Assembly (NCBI GenBank): GCA_000697475.1
Contig: JNEU01000601.1
Span: 1 to 56,912, forward strand
DNA length: 56,912 nt
Direction of reading: 5' to 3'
Origin: Lichtheimia corymbifera B2541
Taxonomy: Eukaryota; Mucoromycota; Mucoromycetes; Mucorales; Lichtheimiaceae
Shown here: one piece after another, positions 45,311 through 55,929 of the stretch
Layout of the letters: each line of letters begins with the position of its first letter
How positions within the stretch are numbered: position 1 is the first letter of the stretch
Notes under the pieces: generated by a model
Databases searched by the model: none
What the model was told of the DNA's origin: nothing
What the model saw: only the letters and a program-made list of their open reading frames with translations
Made by a program: the position numbers and the translations under genes

Positions 45311-46404
45311 ATGTCGTCTCCTTTGGCAGCCGTTGCTCAATTCTGCGCCACTGCAACTATCAATCGGAACAAGCATGCTTGCTGTGAGTTAATCACCCGG
45401 GCCGCTTCTCATGGTGCCAAGGTAAGAGTTGCTTCCCATTAACAAGTGTGCAATAGCAGTAGTGGTAACCGACCATTAACTTTCAGATGGTCTTCCTCCC
45501 GGAAGCGTCAGATTTTATTGCAGCATCGACTCCGGAAGCTTTGTCGTTGACAACGAGTATAGAGGATTCAGAGTTTGTCCAAGGAGTCCAACAAAGCGCG
45601 AGAACTGAACGTATGTGGGTGTCTGTTGGCGTGCATGAAAAGGTACAGCTATTTCGATACGTGTGAAGGACACTGTAACCAACCAAGTTCTCTCTATCTA
45701 GAGCTTATCATCTACTCGCATTTACAACACACATTTGATCATTGATGACCAAGGCAGCATTGTTTCCACGTATCGCAAAATGCATCTCTTCAATGTCGAT
45801 ATCAAAGGCGGTCCTCGGCTTTTGGAAAGTGAGAGCACTCAACAAGGCGATGCTATTGTCGATCCAGTAACCACACCGTTGGGTCGCGTGGGGCCCCAGA
45901 TTTGCTATGATTTACGATTTGCTGAGCTTTCGATTGCACAACGGCGACGCGGTGCTGATATTTTGACGTTTCCAAGCGCGTTTACAGTCAAAACTGGAAT
46001 GGCACATTGGGGTAAGTGGATTTGTACAAATACAGGAAACAAGGGAATTGAACCCATCTTCTGTAGAGCCCCTTTTACGCGCGCGTGCTATCGAGACACA
46101 AACCTACGTAATTGCTGCAGCTCAAGTGGGTCAACACAATGAAAAGAGAGTCAGTTATGGAAACGCCATGGTAAGTCTGTGTAACATGGATACCGATGCG
46201 TTTCATCCCAAGCATAAGCATTGATTTTTTTTTCTTTTTGAATAGATTGTCGACCCATGGGGAACGATTCTAGCACGATGCGCGGATACGACATCACCTA
46301 CCCTGGCCATGGCACCTATAGACCTTGATTACTTGAACAAGCTTAGAATTGAAATGCCTGTAATGGATCACCGTAGAACAGACATGTATCCATGCATCCA
46401 ATAG
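45311..46404 (+). CDS. Nitrilase-superfamily amidase (NIT1/deaminated glutathione amidase-like)
   Basis: Exons 45311-45421, 45487-45642, 45702-46011, 46067-46170 and 46246-46404 give 279 aa. The Glu-Lys-Cys triad is visible: [15 protein letters not shown] and Q-I-C-Y-D-L-R-F. The strings [15 protein letters not shown] and [15 protein letters not shown] match the NIT1 subgroup, which hydrolyses deaminated glutathione made by transaminase side reactions, rather than omega-amidase NIT2. Length is typical and no targeting peptide is obvious. The WD40 gene starts 121 bp downstream on the same strand. Confidence 0.92.
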
Positions 46405-46524
46405 CAGCTGAATTTGAAACATGCAATGAATGCTTTTCCCCCCTCATCCTTGTTTTTTGACACGCTACCTTTTTCTCTTCCTTTTTTACTACTCTTGTTC
46501 TCAACAATACCTATTATCAGTACC

Positions 46525-49030
46525 ATGTCAGATGAAAATGAAATGATTATCGTTGACGATGAGTCGCCTCCACCATTGGATGATTTAGCCCTTGATGAGC
46601 TTCCTCCGCCATTGTCATCATCTTTATCGCCATCAACGCCTGTACCCATTCAAAGTTCACGTTCCAAGATTGCTGAGCTGGTCTCAAAGATGACACGCAA
46701 ACATCGAAAGAGCAAGCGTCGACCTGGAGATGGCATGTCAGAGCTCGAGGAGGATGATGACGGTGATGAAGATGAGAGTGACGAGGAACTTGACACGTCG
46801 AGCTCCAATAGCAGCAGTGATGGCAACATGACAGATGATGTTAATAGCATCGATACGGATGATCTACTTGAAGAGGCTGATGAGTTACCACCACTACGAA
46901 ACAAAAAGGTCATCGTGTCAACGAGAAGAGTTGTTGCTATGCTCAACAAGACGCGTGAAAAGAAGCTTCGGGCGTTGAAACAAGCCAAAACCAAGGCCAA
47001 GAAACGCGATAACGAGGTATGGTGGATGAGCCCTACATCAAATGCTTATCTTCTCAATTTCCAAATATGGTTTATTAGCTCCTCACAGCACTGTTACTAC
47101 GACCCCCTCCACGCAGGACGAGAATCCAAGATTACCAATATGATCCAGCTGCCGTTCAAGAACTTGCCAACCAGTATCCAGATTCATATTGGCAATTTCA
47201 CGCTGATAGAGAATTCCCGATGGTGGATGTGATCAATGAAAAGTACCCAGTGAAAGCACTTAATCAAAACCTGGGTGATCATGGTGCGTGTGCATGTGGT
47301 TTATATGTTGGTTCATATCATGGCCTTCTAATCGCTACAGTATACCAGGGCCTGTTACTGCCATGACCTTGTCACCGGATGGGGTAATCTTGGCTACATT
47401 TTCAAGTACAGGTGCGATACAACTTTGGGATATTGCAGACAACTTTAAACTTTTGAGACGCATACGCGATCATGGAGAAACACAGATTGAGGAATTCTAT
47501 TGTGGCAAGTTTTCGAACGATCAAGAATTGATTGTGGCGGGGGGTAAACTCAAGAATCGATCAGTGTGGTCATCCCAAGACGACGACAACCACATTTTGC
47601 CATGCCCGATAAAAGCAAGTGTCAAAAAAGTTATATTGCCAATGCCATTGATTAATGTCATATAACGTATTATTAGATTTTCAGCGTGGAAACGGGCAAC
47701 CGAGTGGGACAATTGGATGGACATGCTGAAGAGGTCTTATGTATCAAAGCTGTATCGTTCAAAGGCAAGAACTACTACCTCAGTACAAGTCAAGATGGCT
47801 ATATTATCAAATGGCAAATGGATCAAGATTGGATGTGAGTCAGTGCTTGCTCTTACGTTGTCGTCCACGCTCGTCTCATGGCAACATTGCTTATAGTACG
47901 CTTGTGGATTCGATCTCCATGGATGACGGGTTGACGTGCATGGCATTTACAGTGTCCTTTGTACCCAATACGGGAAACAAGCTATTTATGGCAGCATGTG
48001 ATGCGCACCTGCGGCTGTATGATTTCGAGGAAGCACTGGTATGCCTTTTTTTATTCGCACTTTCTTTGATCACTGTGAGTAACATGCGCTGTTATTGCTC
48101 TATAGCTACTCCAAACATTCGAAGACATCTATTCTTCTTATTGCGATTGTGGAAAATTTGTACGGTGGCTCGATGAGTCAGATATGGAACAGGATGCTAC
48201 TAGCGCCGAGCAAGCCAACGACGATTCTAGCAAATCAGACCATCCCAAAATCGAAGACACTGATGAGCAACAAAACGACAATGACCGCCAAGAGAACAAA
48301 GAAAATGGGGATTTGATAAAGAAAGAATCATCACCGGAGGAGCAAAAGGAGACACCCAAACAACAGCATGCATGGTTCATTAGTCGAGGAGCTGAAATAT
48401 GCGATGTCGGTGAAGGGCTGTGTACGTATATTATTATATTTTTGTTTAACGCTTCATTTCATTGTTTTGACGAACTTTTTACTACTAGCATCTATCCCTA
48501 ACGTTTGCACGTTACATAAGCTGCTCTTTCCTTCAGAAAAAGGAGGTCGATTTCAGCTAGAACGAGTCAAAAGATATGGCCATGAGGAGTAAGTGGATCG
48601 ATATTATACCGTAGGTTCAGGCTAACTATAACACCACACATTCAGCTACCATGCGAATTCCTGGCTCGTCAAGATCACCACCAACGGCCGATATCTGTTA
48701 GCCCCCACTATTTATGGTCAATTATTTGTATTCAATATGCTGACAGGGCAAGTAACAGCCGTTATAAAAGAGCACGAAGGTAAGCATCGAGTGGCTTTTA
48801 CAGTCCAACAACAAAGACCTTATCATTATCCTGTTTATAGATCTCGAAGTACGTGATGTCATTTTTCATCCCTATCGACCTTTGGTGTTTTCTTCTGGAG
48901 ATGGTAATTGTTTTTTATTGGCAGCAATTGGGGCGGTGGGGATGGTTGAGTAGAGAGAGGCAAGGTATTTATATACAATTTTGTAGATGGGTATGTCAAG
49001 GTATACACATTTGAGGAAGGAGTTACATAG
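46525..49030 (+). CDS. WD40-repeat protein with acidic N-terminus
   Basis: Exons 46525-47016, 47079-47283, 47349-47614, 47677-47834, 47897-48038, 48106-48421, 48489-48588, 48646-48779, 48841-48903 and 48987-49030 give 639 aa. The first ~165 residues are acidic and Ser-rich, then Lys-rich (possible nuclear localisation). From about residue 235, WD40 units appear: G-P-V-T-A-M-T-L-S-P-D-G...I-Q-L-W-D-I, L-D-G-H-A-E-E-V-L-C...I-I-K-W, A-H-L-R-L-Y-D, Y-G-Q-L-F-V-F and V-K-V-Y-T-F. A charged Asp/Glu/Lys loop (about 435-495) interrupts the propeller. Intron 3 (47615-47676) fits as GC-AG. Specific function unknown. Confidence 0.82.
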
Positions 49031-49069
49031 CAATCATTTCTTGATATCCCTTGCTATAAAGGAAATGCT

Positions 49070-49954
49070 TTACCTTTGTTCCGGATCAGTGTTTCTGTGA
49101 TGTTTCAGGTTCTTGGCGGTGGTGAAAGGGCTATAGAGCTTCTCCATCAGATCATCTGGGCTGGTCTTGCATAATTCTCCTAGCACTGCATGACGGTCTG
49201 GTGCATCGGTTTCTTCAGACTTGTAGATGGGTGTATCGCTATTAATATCATCGGTTGGATCATGGATGGGAATTATTGATCGCTTGTAAAGATGTTGACC
49301 GGGTTGCCGAATGGGTGGTAGAATAGGTGAAGATGAGGAGGATACGATTTTGTACTTGGATAAGGCATCATTCTCTGTGCTGTCTTCATTCGTAGTTGCC
49401 ATTAGGTGCACGTTATCATTCGAGTCCTTGGCGGTGGTGGTAGTAGTTGGAGAGGAAGAGGAAGGGCCAGGTGTAGTAGCATCATCCATGCTCTTGCTAC
49501 GATGAACAAATTCCACTGATCCTTATTTCAGCCCAATGAGATCATAATAAAACATCCAATTGCCATACCTGCAGTAGGTGATGGTGAAGCTATCAAGATG
49601 TCAATACTCATTAGGATGTGTGATGGCAAAGTAATCCAACCAGGTAGCTTTTACCTTCAGCACTGCGATGGCCACTTTTGTTCCCACAGCTGCATTTGAT
49701 ATGCATCTTCTTCTTCACTCGAAGTTCCCTGCAAGTGTTGCACTGACTCAACGGCCTTCCTTTCCTTTTGATCTCGATAAGACTACGATGGGTGTGCTCA
49801 CATTTTGACGATCGATGTCCCTACTTCAATACACCACGAAATTAGCCTTGCCTGCATTCCAATGAGGGGTGAACATCAGAGCCCAACTTGCCTTGATACA
49901 GGTGATGCAGGCATACTTGCGCGTGACACCGTCTTGATCTTTAACGAGCACCAT
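49070..49954 (-). CDS. Copper-fist DNA-binding transcription factor
   Basis: Exons 49954-49892, 49820-49655, 49589-49569 and 49521-49070 give 233 aa. The N-terminal ~65 residues are a copper-fist domain: K-Y-A-C-I-T-C-I-K-G-H-R-S-S-K-C-E-H, then the minor-groove motif K-G-R-P-L-S-Q-C, C-R-E-L-R and C-S-C-G. Yeast Ace1, Mac1 and S. pombe Cuf1 use this fold to sense copper and control copper or iron genes. Intron 1 (49891-49821) must use a GC donor, because only that joins I-K to G-H-R. The rest is Ser/Thr/Pro-rich, and no C-terminal Cys cluster like that of Mac1 is seen. It ends 39 bp from the WD40 stop. Confidence 0.9.
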
Positions 49955-50331
49955 TACGATTGTCGTGGAAAAAGGGAACTTGATGACACGTTGGATTCTG
50001 GAGACCAAGTATAGAAAGCGTGGAAAGAAAGGAAGAGCTCAAGACACAAACCTGGCTCGAATATAGAAAAAGGAGTAGTGTGTGCAACCCGATCTTTATT
50101 TTTTGCATAATAAAAGACACTTTTGTCCCATCGACAGTATCCATGGATACCACCTCCGATCCCTTGCAACCTTCATCACGAGCCCCTGCACAGCTGTCAA
50201 AACACAAATGCACAATGGGTTTGAGACCAATGCCCATGCAACCGATACTGACCCCAGTTCATGGATACCATTTATCCTCGCACCATCTCTCAACGTTTCT
50301 TCTTCGCTTGTCTTTTTCTTTCATCAACATC
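49955..50331. promoter_or_regulatory. Divergent promoter region (copper-fist factor / SHO1)
   Basis: 377 bp between two ATGs pointing apart. A CT-rich stretch runs up to the SHO1 start (about 50290-50331). No specific operator is claimed. Confidence 0.45.
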
Positions 50332-51350
50332 ATGGACAGCTACGGAAACATTTATCCTTTGACGAACCCTCTTGTGCTTATCACATCTTGCTTTGCAGTG
50401 GTAAGTAGTTTGTATCTCATGATGCGATATGTATCATCTCACTCAACACCACCAATTGTTATCAGGCTGGATGGATCATTGCTTTCGTAGGCGCTTGTGT
50501 CGCTGCATTGCATGGAATTGCATGGTGGATTATCATTTTCGAGTTATTCTTTACGGTGGGAGTAGTGGTGGCCTTGGGATTAGGAGGATTCCTACCGCAT
50601 CGTGGCATGGTAACCATAACCAAAATCACTCGTCGTCATGTGATCTTTACTAAGACTCATGTTTCTTATAGCTTCTCACGTTGCTAGCCATTAGCTTTGT
50701 CTACCTCACCTATATCATCCCGTTGATTAAGGCTGACGGTACTCCCGGCGGTCGTGCCACTATGGGTGGTCTTATCATTTTGATCATTATGCAGGTAAGA
50801 AGAATACGTGAACATGTTATCGGAGTACATGAGTGATTTATGCCATGCATATATACGCTAGGGCTTTTGGATTTTCTTGCTCGGCATTTCGGAGGAGTCT
50901 CGTCTCTATCCACTCTTTTATGGTCGCAACAATGTCAATATCCCAAACATCTCTTCGTCTATTCGCCCAAGTAACTTCCAATCCAGTTACTCTCGTAATA
51001 AGGAAAACCCTCTGCCACCCATTGGTTCTTCAAGTCCCGGCGAAGGTGAAGCTGGATCCTACACTACTGCAAAGGCTATGCACACATGTATGTGTTTCGG
51101 CTATTATTATTGGCTACCTTCATACTAACAAATACCCTTCACAGATCGTGCCAACCCCCAAGATCCAAGTGAGCTTTCCTTCTCCAAGAACGAGGAGCTA
51201 GAGATCATTGATCGTAACGGCAACTGGTGGAAAGCTAGGAAGCAAGATGGCTCCGTTGGCATTGTCCCCAGCAATTATGTAAGCATATCAAACGGATGAT
51301 ATTCTACAACGACATGCACTAATGATGCTTTATAGTTCTCTTCTGTTTAA
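50332..51350 (+). CDS. SHO1: SHO1-like osmosensor (four membrane helices plus SH3 domain)
   Basis: Exons 50332-50400, 50466-50609, 50672-50794, 50862-51087, 51145-51278 and 51336-51350 give 236 aa. Four hydrophobic helices fill residues ~12-120, beginning N-P-L-V-L-I-T-S-C-F-A-V, then F-V-G-A-C-V-A-A, L-L-T-L-L-A-I-S-F-V-Y-L and F-W-I-F-L-L-G-I-S-E-E. After a Ser/Pro linker, the C-terminal SH3 domain reads Y-R-A-N-P, E-L-S-F-S-K-N-E-E-L-E-I, W-W-K-A-R and G-I-V-P-S-N-Y. Sho1 is the plasma-membrane adaptor feeding Pbs2 in HOG signalling. The linker is much shorter than in yeast Sho1 (367 aa). Confidence 0.92.
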
Positions 51351-51443
51351 ATACGTCACTTTTAATAGAAATGGAATCCACCATCCAACAATTATCTAAA
51401 TACAAAGTTTATTTTATTATCTATGAATAATGTAATAATGTGT

Positions 51444-53107
51444 TCATTCATTCTTTGCTTTGCTGGTATGTTTTGTGGTGGGTGCTGCTGCTGCTGTCAA
51501 AATAGTGATCAAACCCATACCGAGAGCGGCTGCTGCATAACATCGTTGTGGACCAGCAATCCAATATAATCCACATGCTGATATTGGGCCGAGGGCACGA
51601 CCTAATTGACCAGAGCTGCGGAATTCACCAAGAGCACGACCTTTGGCCAGCAAAGGATGGGTGTCTTTAGCCTTGTCATCCTGGCATTGTAGACTTGCTA
51701 ACCCTGTCAAACAATTCACCACCGTGCCCGTTGTCAACGCCAAGCATGAAACACCTGCGTAGAGCCATCGTACTGAGCTTGTGGTTGAAAGAGACGGCGA
51801 CGACATTACACCCAAACAGACAAGGCCAGTTGTGCAGGATACCATGCCTTGTAATACCAATGCCTTTTCCCCGAGCTTTTGGACTCTGCGACGCACGTAT
51901 CCCCCTTGTAACAAGGCTGAAAGAATACCCATGTATGCCAATAGCTTGCCTTGTTGCATGTTGGTATAGTCGAGCACATCAAATGTCAAGAACACCAAAG
52001 TAAACTCCATGCCCGAAAATAGAAATAGGTGCAATCCGTGAATCCATTTCAGTCGTCTTAAATTGGCGAGTCGTGTGTCGATAGCAAGTGCATCGGATAC
52101 TGGTTGTGTGCTAGTTTCATCAGAGCTTTTGCTTGTATTCGAAGAACGCCCATTGATGGTTTCTGGTAGCTTGAAATAGATGTACACTGTCTCAATCAAC
52201 AAAAGGACGAGTGCTACCAAGGCAGGCGTGGAGTATGGATAAATGCCAAGTCGTTCTGCTGCTATCGGATGAAGCTGGCTGAGATCCACAGACGCAAACC
52301 ACGCACCAATGGCTGGTCCCAGTGTGAACGCGACTGCAAAAGCGATACCGACTAAAGCCTAATACATACCACTTTCAGCCTTATGTACGATAATAAGGTT
52401 ACCCTGTTGACTTACCAGATGCCTCGATCTTTTCTCTGGTTCGGTCACGTCCGAAATGATGGCAATACTGAGCTGCACATTGCCTTCACTCAAACCGGCA
52501 ACAATGCGAGCCAACAAGAACATGGAAAATGATTGTGCGAATATCCACATGGCAGAAGACAGCAAATTGCCAACCTATCATCATTGTCGTCAATGACTTT
52601 TTTTTTCTCATCCTTCACATCTTATCTTGACATACCATGGTTAATAGTAAAACGCGACGCCGCCCCATACGATCACTGGCACGCCCAATCATAGGTGAAA
52701 CGAAAAACTGAAGCAATGAAAACATCGACCCAAGTAATCCTCCTAATAGCACCGTATCCCACTTGTCGCCACGGTCGTTTGTGGATGCTGTAATCCAATC
52801 CTTATAATGCTCCATCACTTGAAGTGCATAACTGAGTAGTGTCCCCTAGGTATTTCAATCGATGTATCAGAATACTGTAACTTTTTGTTGAAAGGAGGAA
52901 CGTCGGCAGGCAAGGATATAATATACAGACCTCATCGCTTTCTTGCTCACGATAGTAATTCAGTAGACGAGGAAACAATGGTAGGATAATGGTGAATGCG
53001 AGCAGGTCAATGAGTAACGCAGTGATGACAGTTGTCACAATGGCCCGTTGTCGTGTCATATGTGTGATAGGAATACGGGAAGAAAGCGGGAGAATACCGC
53101 GACGCAT
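51444..53107 (-). CDS. MFS transporter, MFSD10/TETRAN-like
   Basis: Exons 53107-52931, 52845-52636, 52574-52416 and 52358-51444 give 486 aa. The start has [22 protein letters not shown], then [16 protein letters not shown], the MFS loop [12 protein letters not shown], and [16 protein letters not shown]. These match TETRAN, a eukaryotic relative of bacterial tetracycline efflux pumps that exports organic anions. About twelve helices with a hydrophilic Ser/Thr central loop (about 335-370). Substrate unknown. Confidence 0.85.
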
Positions 53108-53854
53108 GATTTTTGAATCCAGGTTAAGAAGAACATTTACCAGCGTCTGTCACGTGGATCAGAGCAAACGAAGTGCGGCCGTCCATCGTTGTACCTTTAT
53201 TGAATGTCACCATAACCAACGTATGTTTTAAGAACATGTGCAGATATGCCATCTATCTGATCAAGTCCACTGGTAGCCTTTCAAGTATGGCTCACATTAA
53301 TAATATTACTTCTCAAGTTGGAATGCACATCCAATCGAACATGGTGCTGCTGACTCCCCTTGCCGTCTTTTGTGTTACTGGGCAATCTTTCATTCTTTAT
53401 CAGCTTCATGATAATACATCTTCTTCCAGCTATTATTTGTATATCCTTTTTTCAATCAATAAGGAGCAGCATAGTCTCACTTATCCACAAATAATTATAC
53501 AAGAAAATAGGACATATAATCAATGAGGGCATGTAGGTAATAAAAGAAGAGTTAAACAAAGAGATTGGTATGCAAGGCGGATCAATGTAATAATAGTGGA
53601 CAATGACGACAGGAAGAAGAATGAATCATGCATCTTGTATCCATGGAAACGGAATGAATGTGAATATTGTAACCATGCTGGCACTTTTATTGTCTAGCTC
53701 AAAAGGTGGTTGTGCGTATCTTGATTTAATACGCTGAGTGGGTGGACTGCGGGCTCAGGAACCGGCCGTTGTTGAGCCATCCACGTCACAAGGCTGCTGA
53801 ACCCAGTTTTGCCAATTTTGTCCACAGCCGTCAAGTAAACACCTTTCGCACACA
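53108..53854. other. Divergent intergenic region (MFSD10-like / NDUFS5)
   Basis: It holds promoters for both neighbours. Short frames in it lack family features. No repeat or RNA gene is seen. Confidence 0.5.
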
Positions 53855-54293
53855 ATGTCCTCTGGTTTCGGTTTGGATGGCGGTAATGCTTCTTCATGTC
53901 TTTTTCCCAATCCAATTCCTCTCGAGTAACAATTTCCTTTTATTAGGCCGCGGCCGATGCTTTCATTTCTGGCAAGAATTCAACAAGTGCTACGCTAGTG
54001 CCGATTTCCCCCAACAGTGCCTTGCTCAGCGCGACGATTATCTCGAATGCCTTCACCACACCAAAGAGGTAAGAATAAATGATGCGATATTATATGTATA
54101 ATTTGGACGATGCAGATATTGAATGGGCATATCACTCTAGTTTGCTCGTGTGACCCGTATCAAGGCCGAGGAACTTAAGCAAGCTGAGAAGAAGTTGAAA
54201 CTCAAGGAAGCTGCCAACGCTGCAGCCACCTCCAACATTGCTCGACTCAACATTGTGGATGATAAGCAGCAGACTATCGAGAGCAAAGCATAA
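53855..54293 (+). CDS. Complex I 15-kDa accessory subunit (NDUFS5-like)
   Basis: Exons 53855-53882, 53947-54068 and 54141-54293 give 100 aa. S-S-G-F-G-L-D-G-G-R-G-R-C-F-H-F-W-Q-E-F is followed by K-C-Y-A-S-A-D-F-P-Q-Q-C and D-D-Y-L-E-C-L-H-H-T-K-E. The paired Cys-x9-Cys pattern is the mark of this subunit, which is imported by the Mia40 route and sits on the intermembrane-space face of NADH dehydrogenase. The rest is an Ala/Lys-rich helix. Length matches fungal homologues. Confidence 0.93.
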
Positions 54294-54913
54294 TTGCTTG
54301 TTGTACAAATAAAAAAAAGACGAGACGATAGATCAGCAATGACAATGTAATTCTATATGCAAGTACAAAAACACAGTCGTTATCAATTGATGATCGATTA
54401 GAGAGATATCCAGCAATATTCTTGTTCAAACCGGTACATATCATGCAGCCAGCCATGATGGGATGGGATGCTGATCAACGTGTTCCCCCTCTTTTTATTA
54501 TCTTTTTTGCTCTCTTTGGAGACAAATGAAGCACGGTTCACATCCTCCTCCTCCTCCTCCTCCACCACTCGTTCTTTTACAAGAGAAAATCAACTGCCCC
54601 AGAGCGGCGTCATCACTCTTTAACCAGGATCATACTGCTCATGCTTGATATTCTTTTACTTGCACCTGACGTTGCCTCTTTCCTCTTACCATAAAACCAC
54701 CACACCTATCCTTTGTATGGAATACCATAGCAACCACCCAAACCAACACTATTAACGGTAACCCCAACACCCCCACTTAGTACCGATTTTGTCCTCTTCC
54801 AATTCCACTCAATCACTTTCGCCTTTGCTCGAACCCACACTTAAAGGTACATCTGTAACCAAGACAACTCCCCATGACAGCGGTAGCTGATATTCTCCTT
54901 CTCTATTCCAGCA
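54294..54913. other. Intergenic upstream of PRL phosphatase
   Basis: CT/CA-rich DNA with CTC-triplet repeats near 54544-54566. It contains the 3' flank of the NDUFS5-like gene and the promoter of the phosphatase gene. No gene is seen. Confidence 0.5.
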
Positions 54914-55642
54914 ATGTACACACGATCGCCTCATGTCGGCGGCCAAAGGTCACTCATCAATCCTCCGACGTTTATCGAATACAAGGATGCGCGGTTCCTC
55001 ATCGTCGACGCACCAAGTAACAACAACCTGCCTCTTTATATTGAAGTATGATATGACAGGTGGTGGTGGTGGTGGTGTACATACACATGTGGGATATGTC
55101 GTATCAACATTGTTTCGTTTATTTAGGAATTCACTCGGTGGAACGTTACCGATGTAGTGCGTTGCTGCTATGCAACCTATTCCCCCGTGCCGTTGAAGGA
55201 ACAAGGTATCCAAGTCCATGATTGGGTTTTCGGTGATGGTGAAGCACCTCCCACGCATATTGTCGATGCATGGCTTGATTTGATCGACGAGCGATTTGGA
55301 AACACAACATCCGATACTACAACATCTACGACTACTACTACAACATCTCCTCCTTCTTCTTCAACAACAACAACACCTGCATGCATTGCGACGCATTGTG
55401 TCGCCGGTTTAGGAAGGTAATGCAATATATAGGAAGGATAAGAAGGATAATCTATTCATTCCAATACTCTCTTTTACAGAGCACCTGTTCTGGTGGCGAT
55501 TGCACTGATCGAACTTGGTATGCCAGCTCTGGATGCTGTTGCTTATATCCGTGAACGACGACGAGGAGCTATCAATAACAAGCAGCTCAAATACATTGAA
55601 GGATACAAGCGACGAACAAAAAACAAGTGTATAATATGCTAG
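54914..55642 (+). CDS. PRL-type (PTP4A) protein tyrosine phosphatase, prenylated
   Basis: Exons 54914-55045, 55127-55416 and 55480-55642 give 194 aa. The N-terminus P-P-T-F-I-E-Y-K-D-A-R-F-L-I and the general-acid loop region V-H-D-W-V-F-G-D-G precede the catalytic P-loop H-C-V-A-G-L-G-R-A-P, as in PRL/PTP4A enzymes. The end A-Y-I-R-E-R-R-R-G-A-I-N-N-K-Q-L is conserved, with a basic stretch and a terminal C-I-I-C CaaX box for prenylation. A Thr/Ser-rich insert (about 101-124) between the acid loop and P-loop is unusual. PRLs act at membranes in magnesium and growth control. Confidence 0.93.
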
Positions 55643-55929
55643 ATTATTGAGCAAATGTAGATTTTTGTTGTTCTTCCTTAACAATGACTTGTTACTGTTT
55701 AATTGTATCCATTATCCTTTTGATCAACAATCAATAGAACAAGTAAATGCGTCTTTATTACTAAATAAAGCTATGGATGGGTCTTCCAAATGTCTAAACA
55801 TGTATCTTTATAATGGGAAAATAGGTCTTAGCGTGGATGGGTGTTATGATGCAGCAGTCGCTGGATGTTGTGCAGTCAACGTCGTCCATAATAGGCCATC
55901 TTCTTTTCAGCTTTCGCTCCCACCAACCG

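Noticed and set aside
54950..55258. Minus-strand open frame of about 100 codons opposite the PRL gene
   Set aside because: It is antisense to the conserved PRL exons, has no family features and is explained by codon bias of the real gene.
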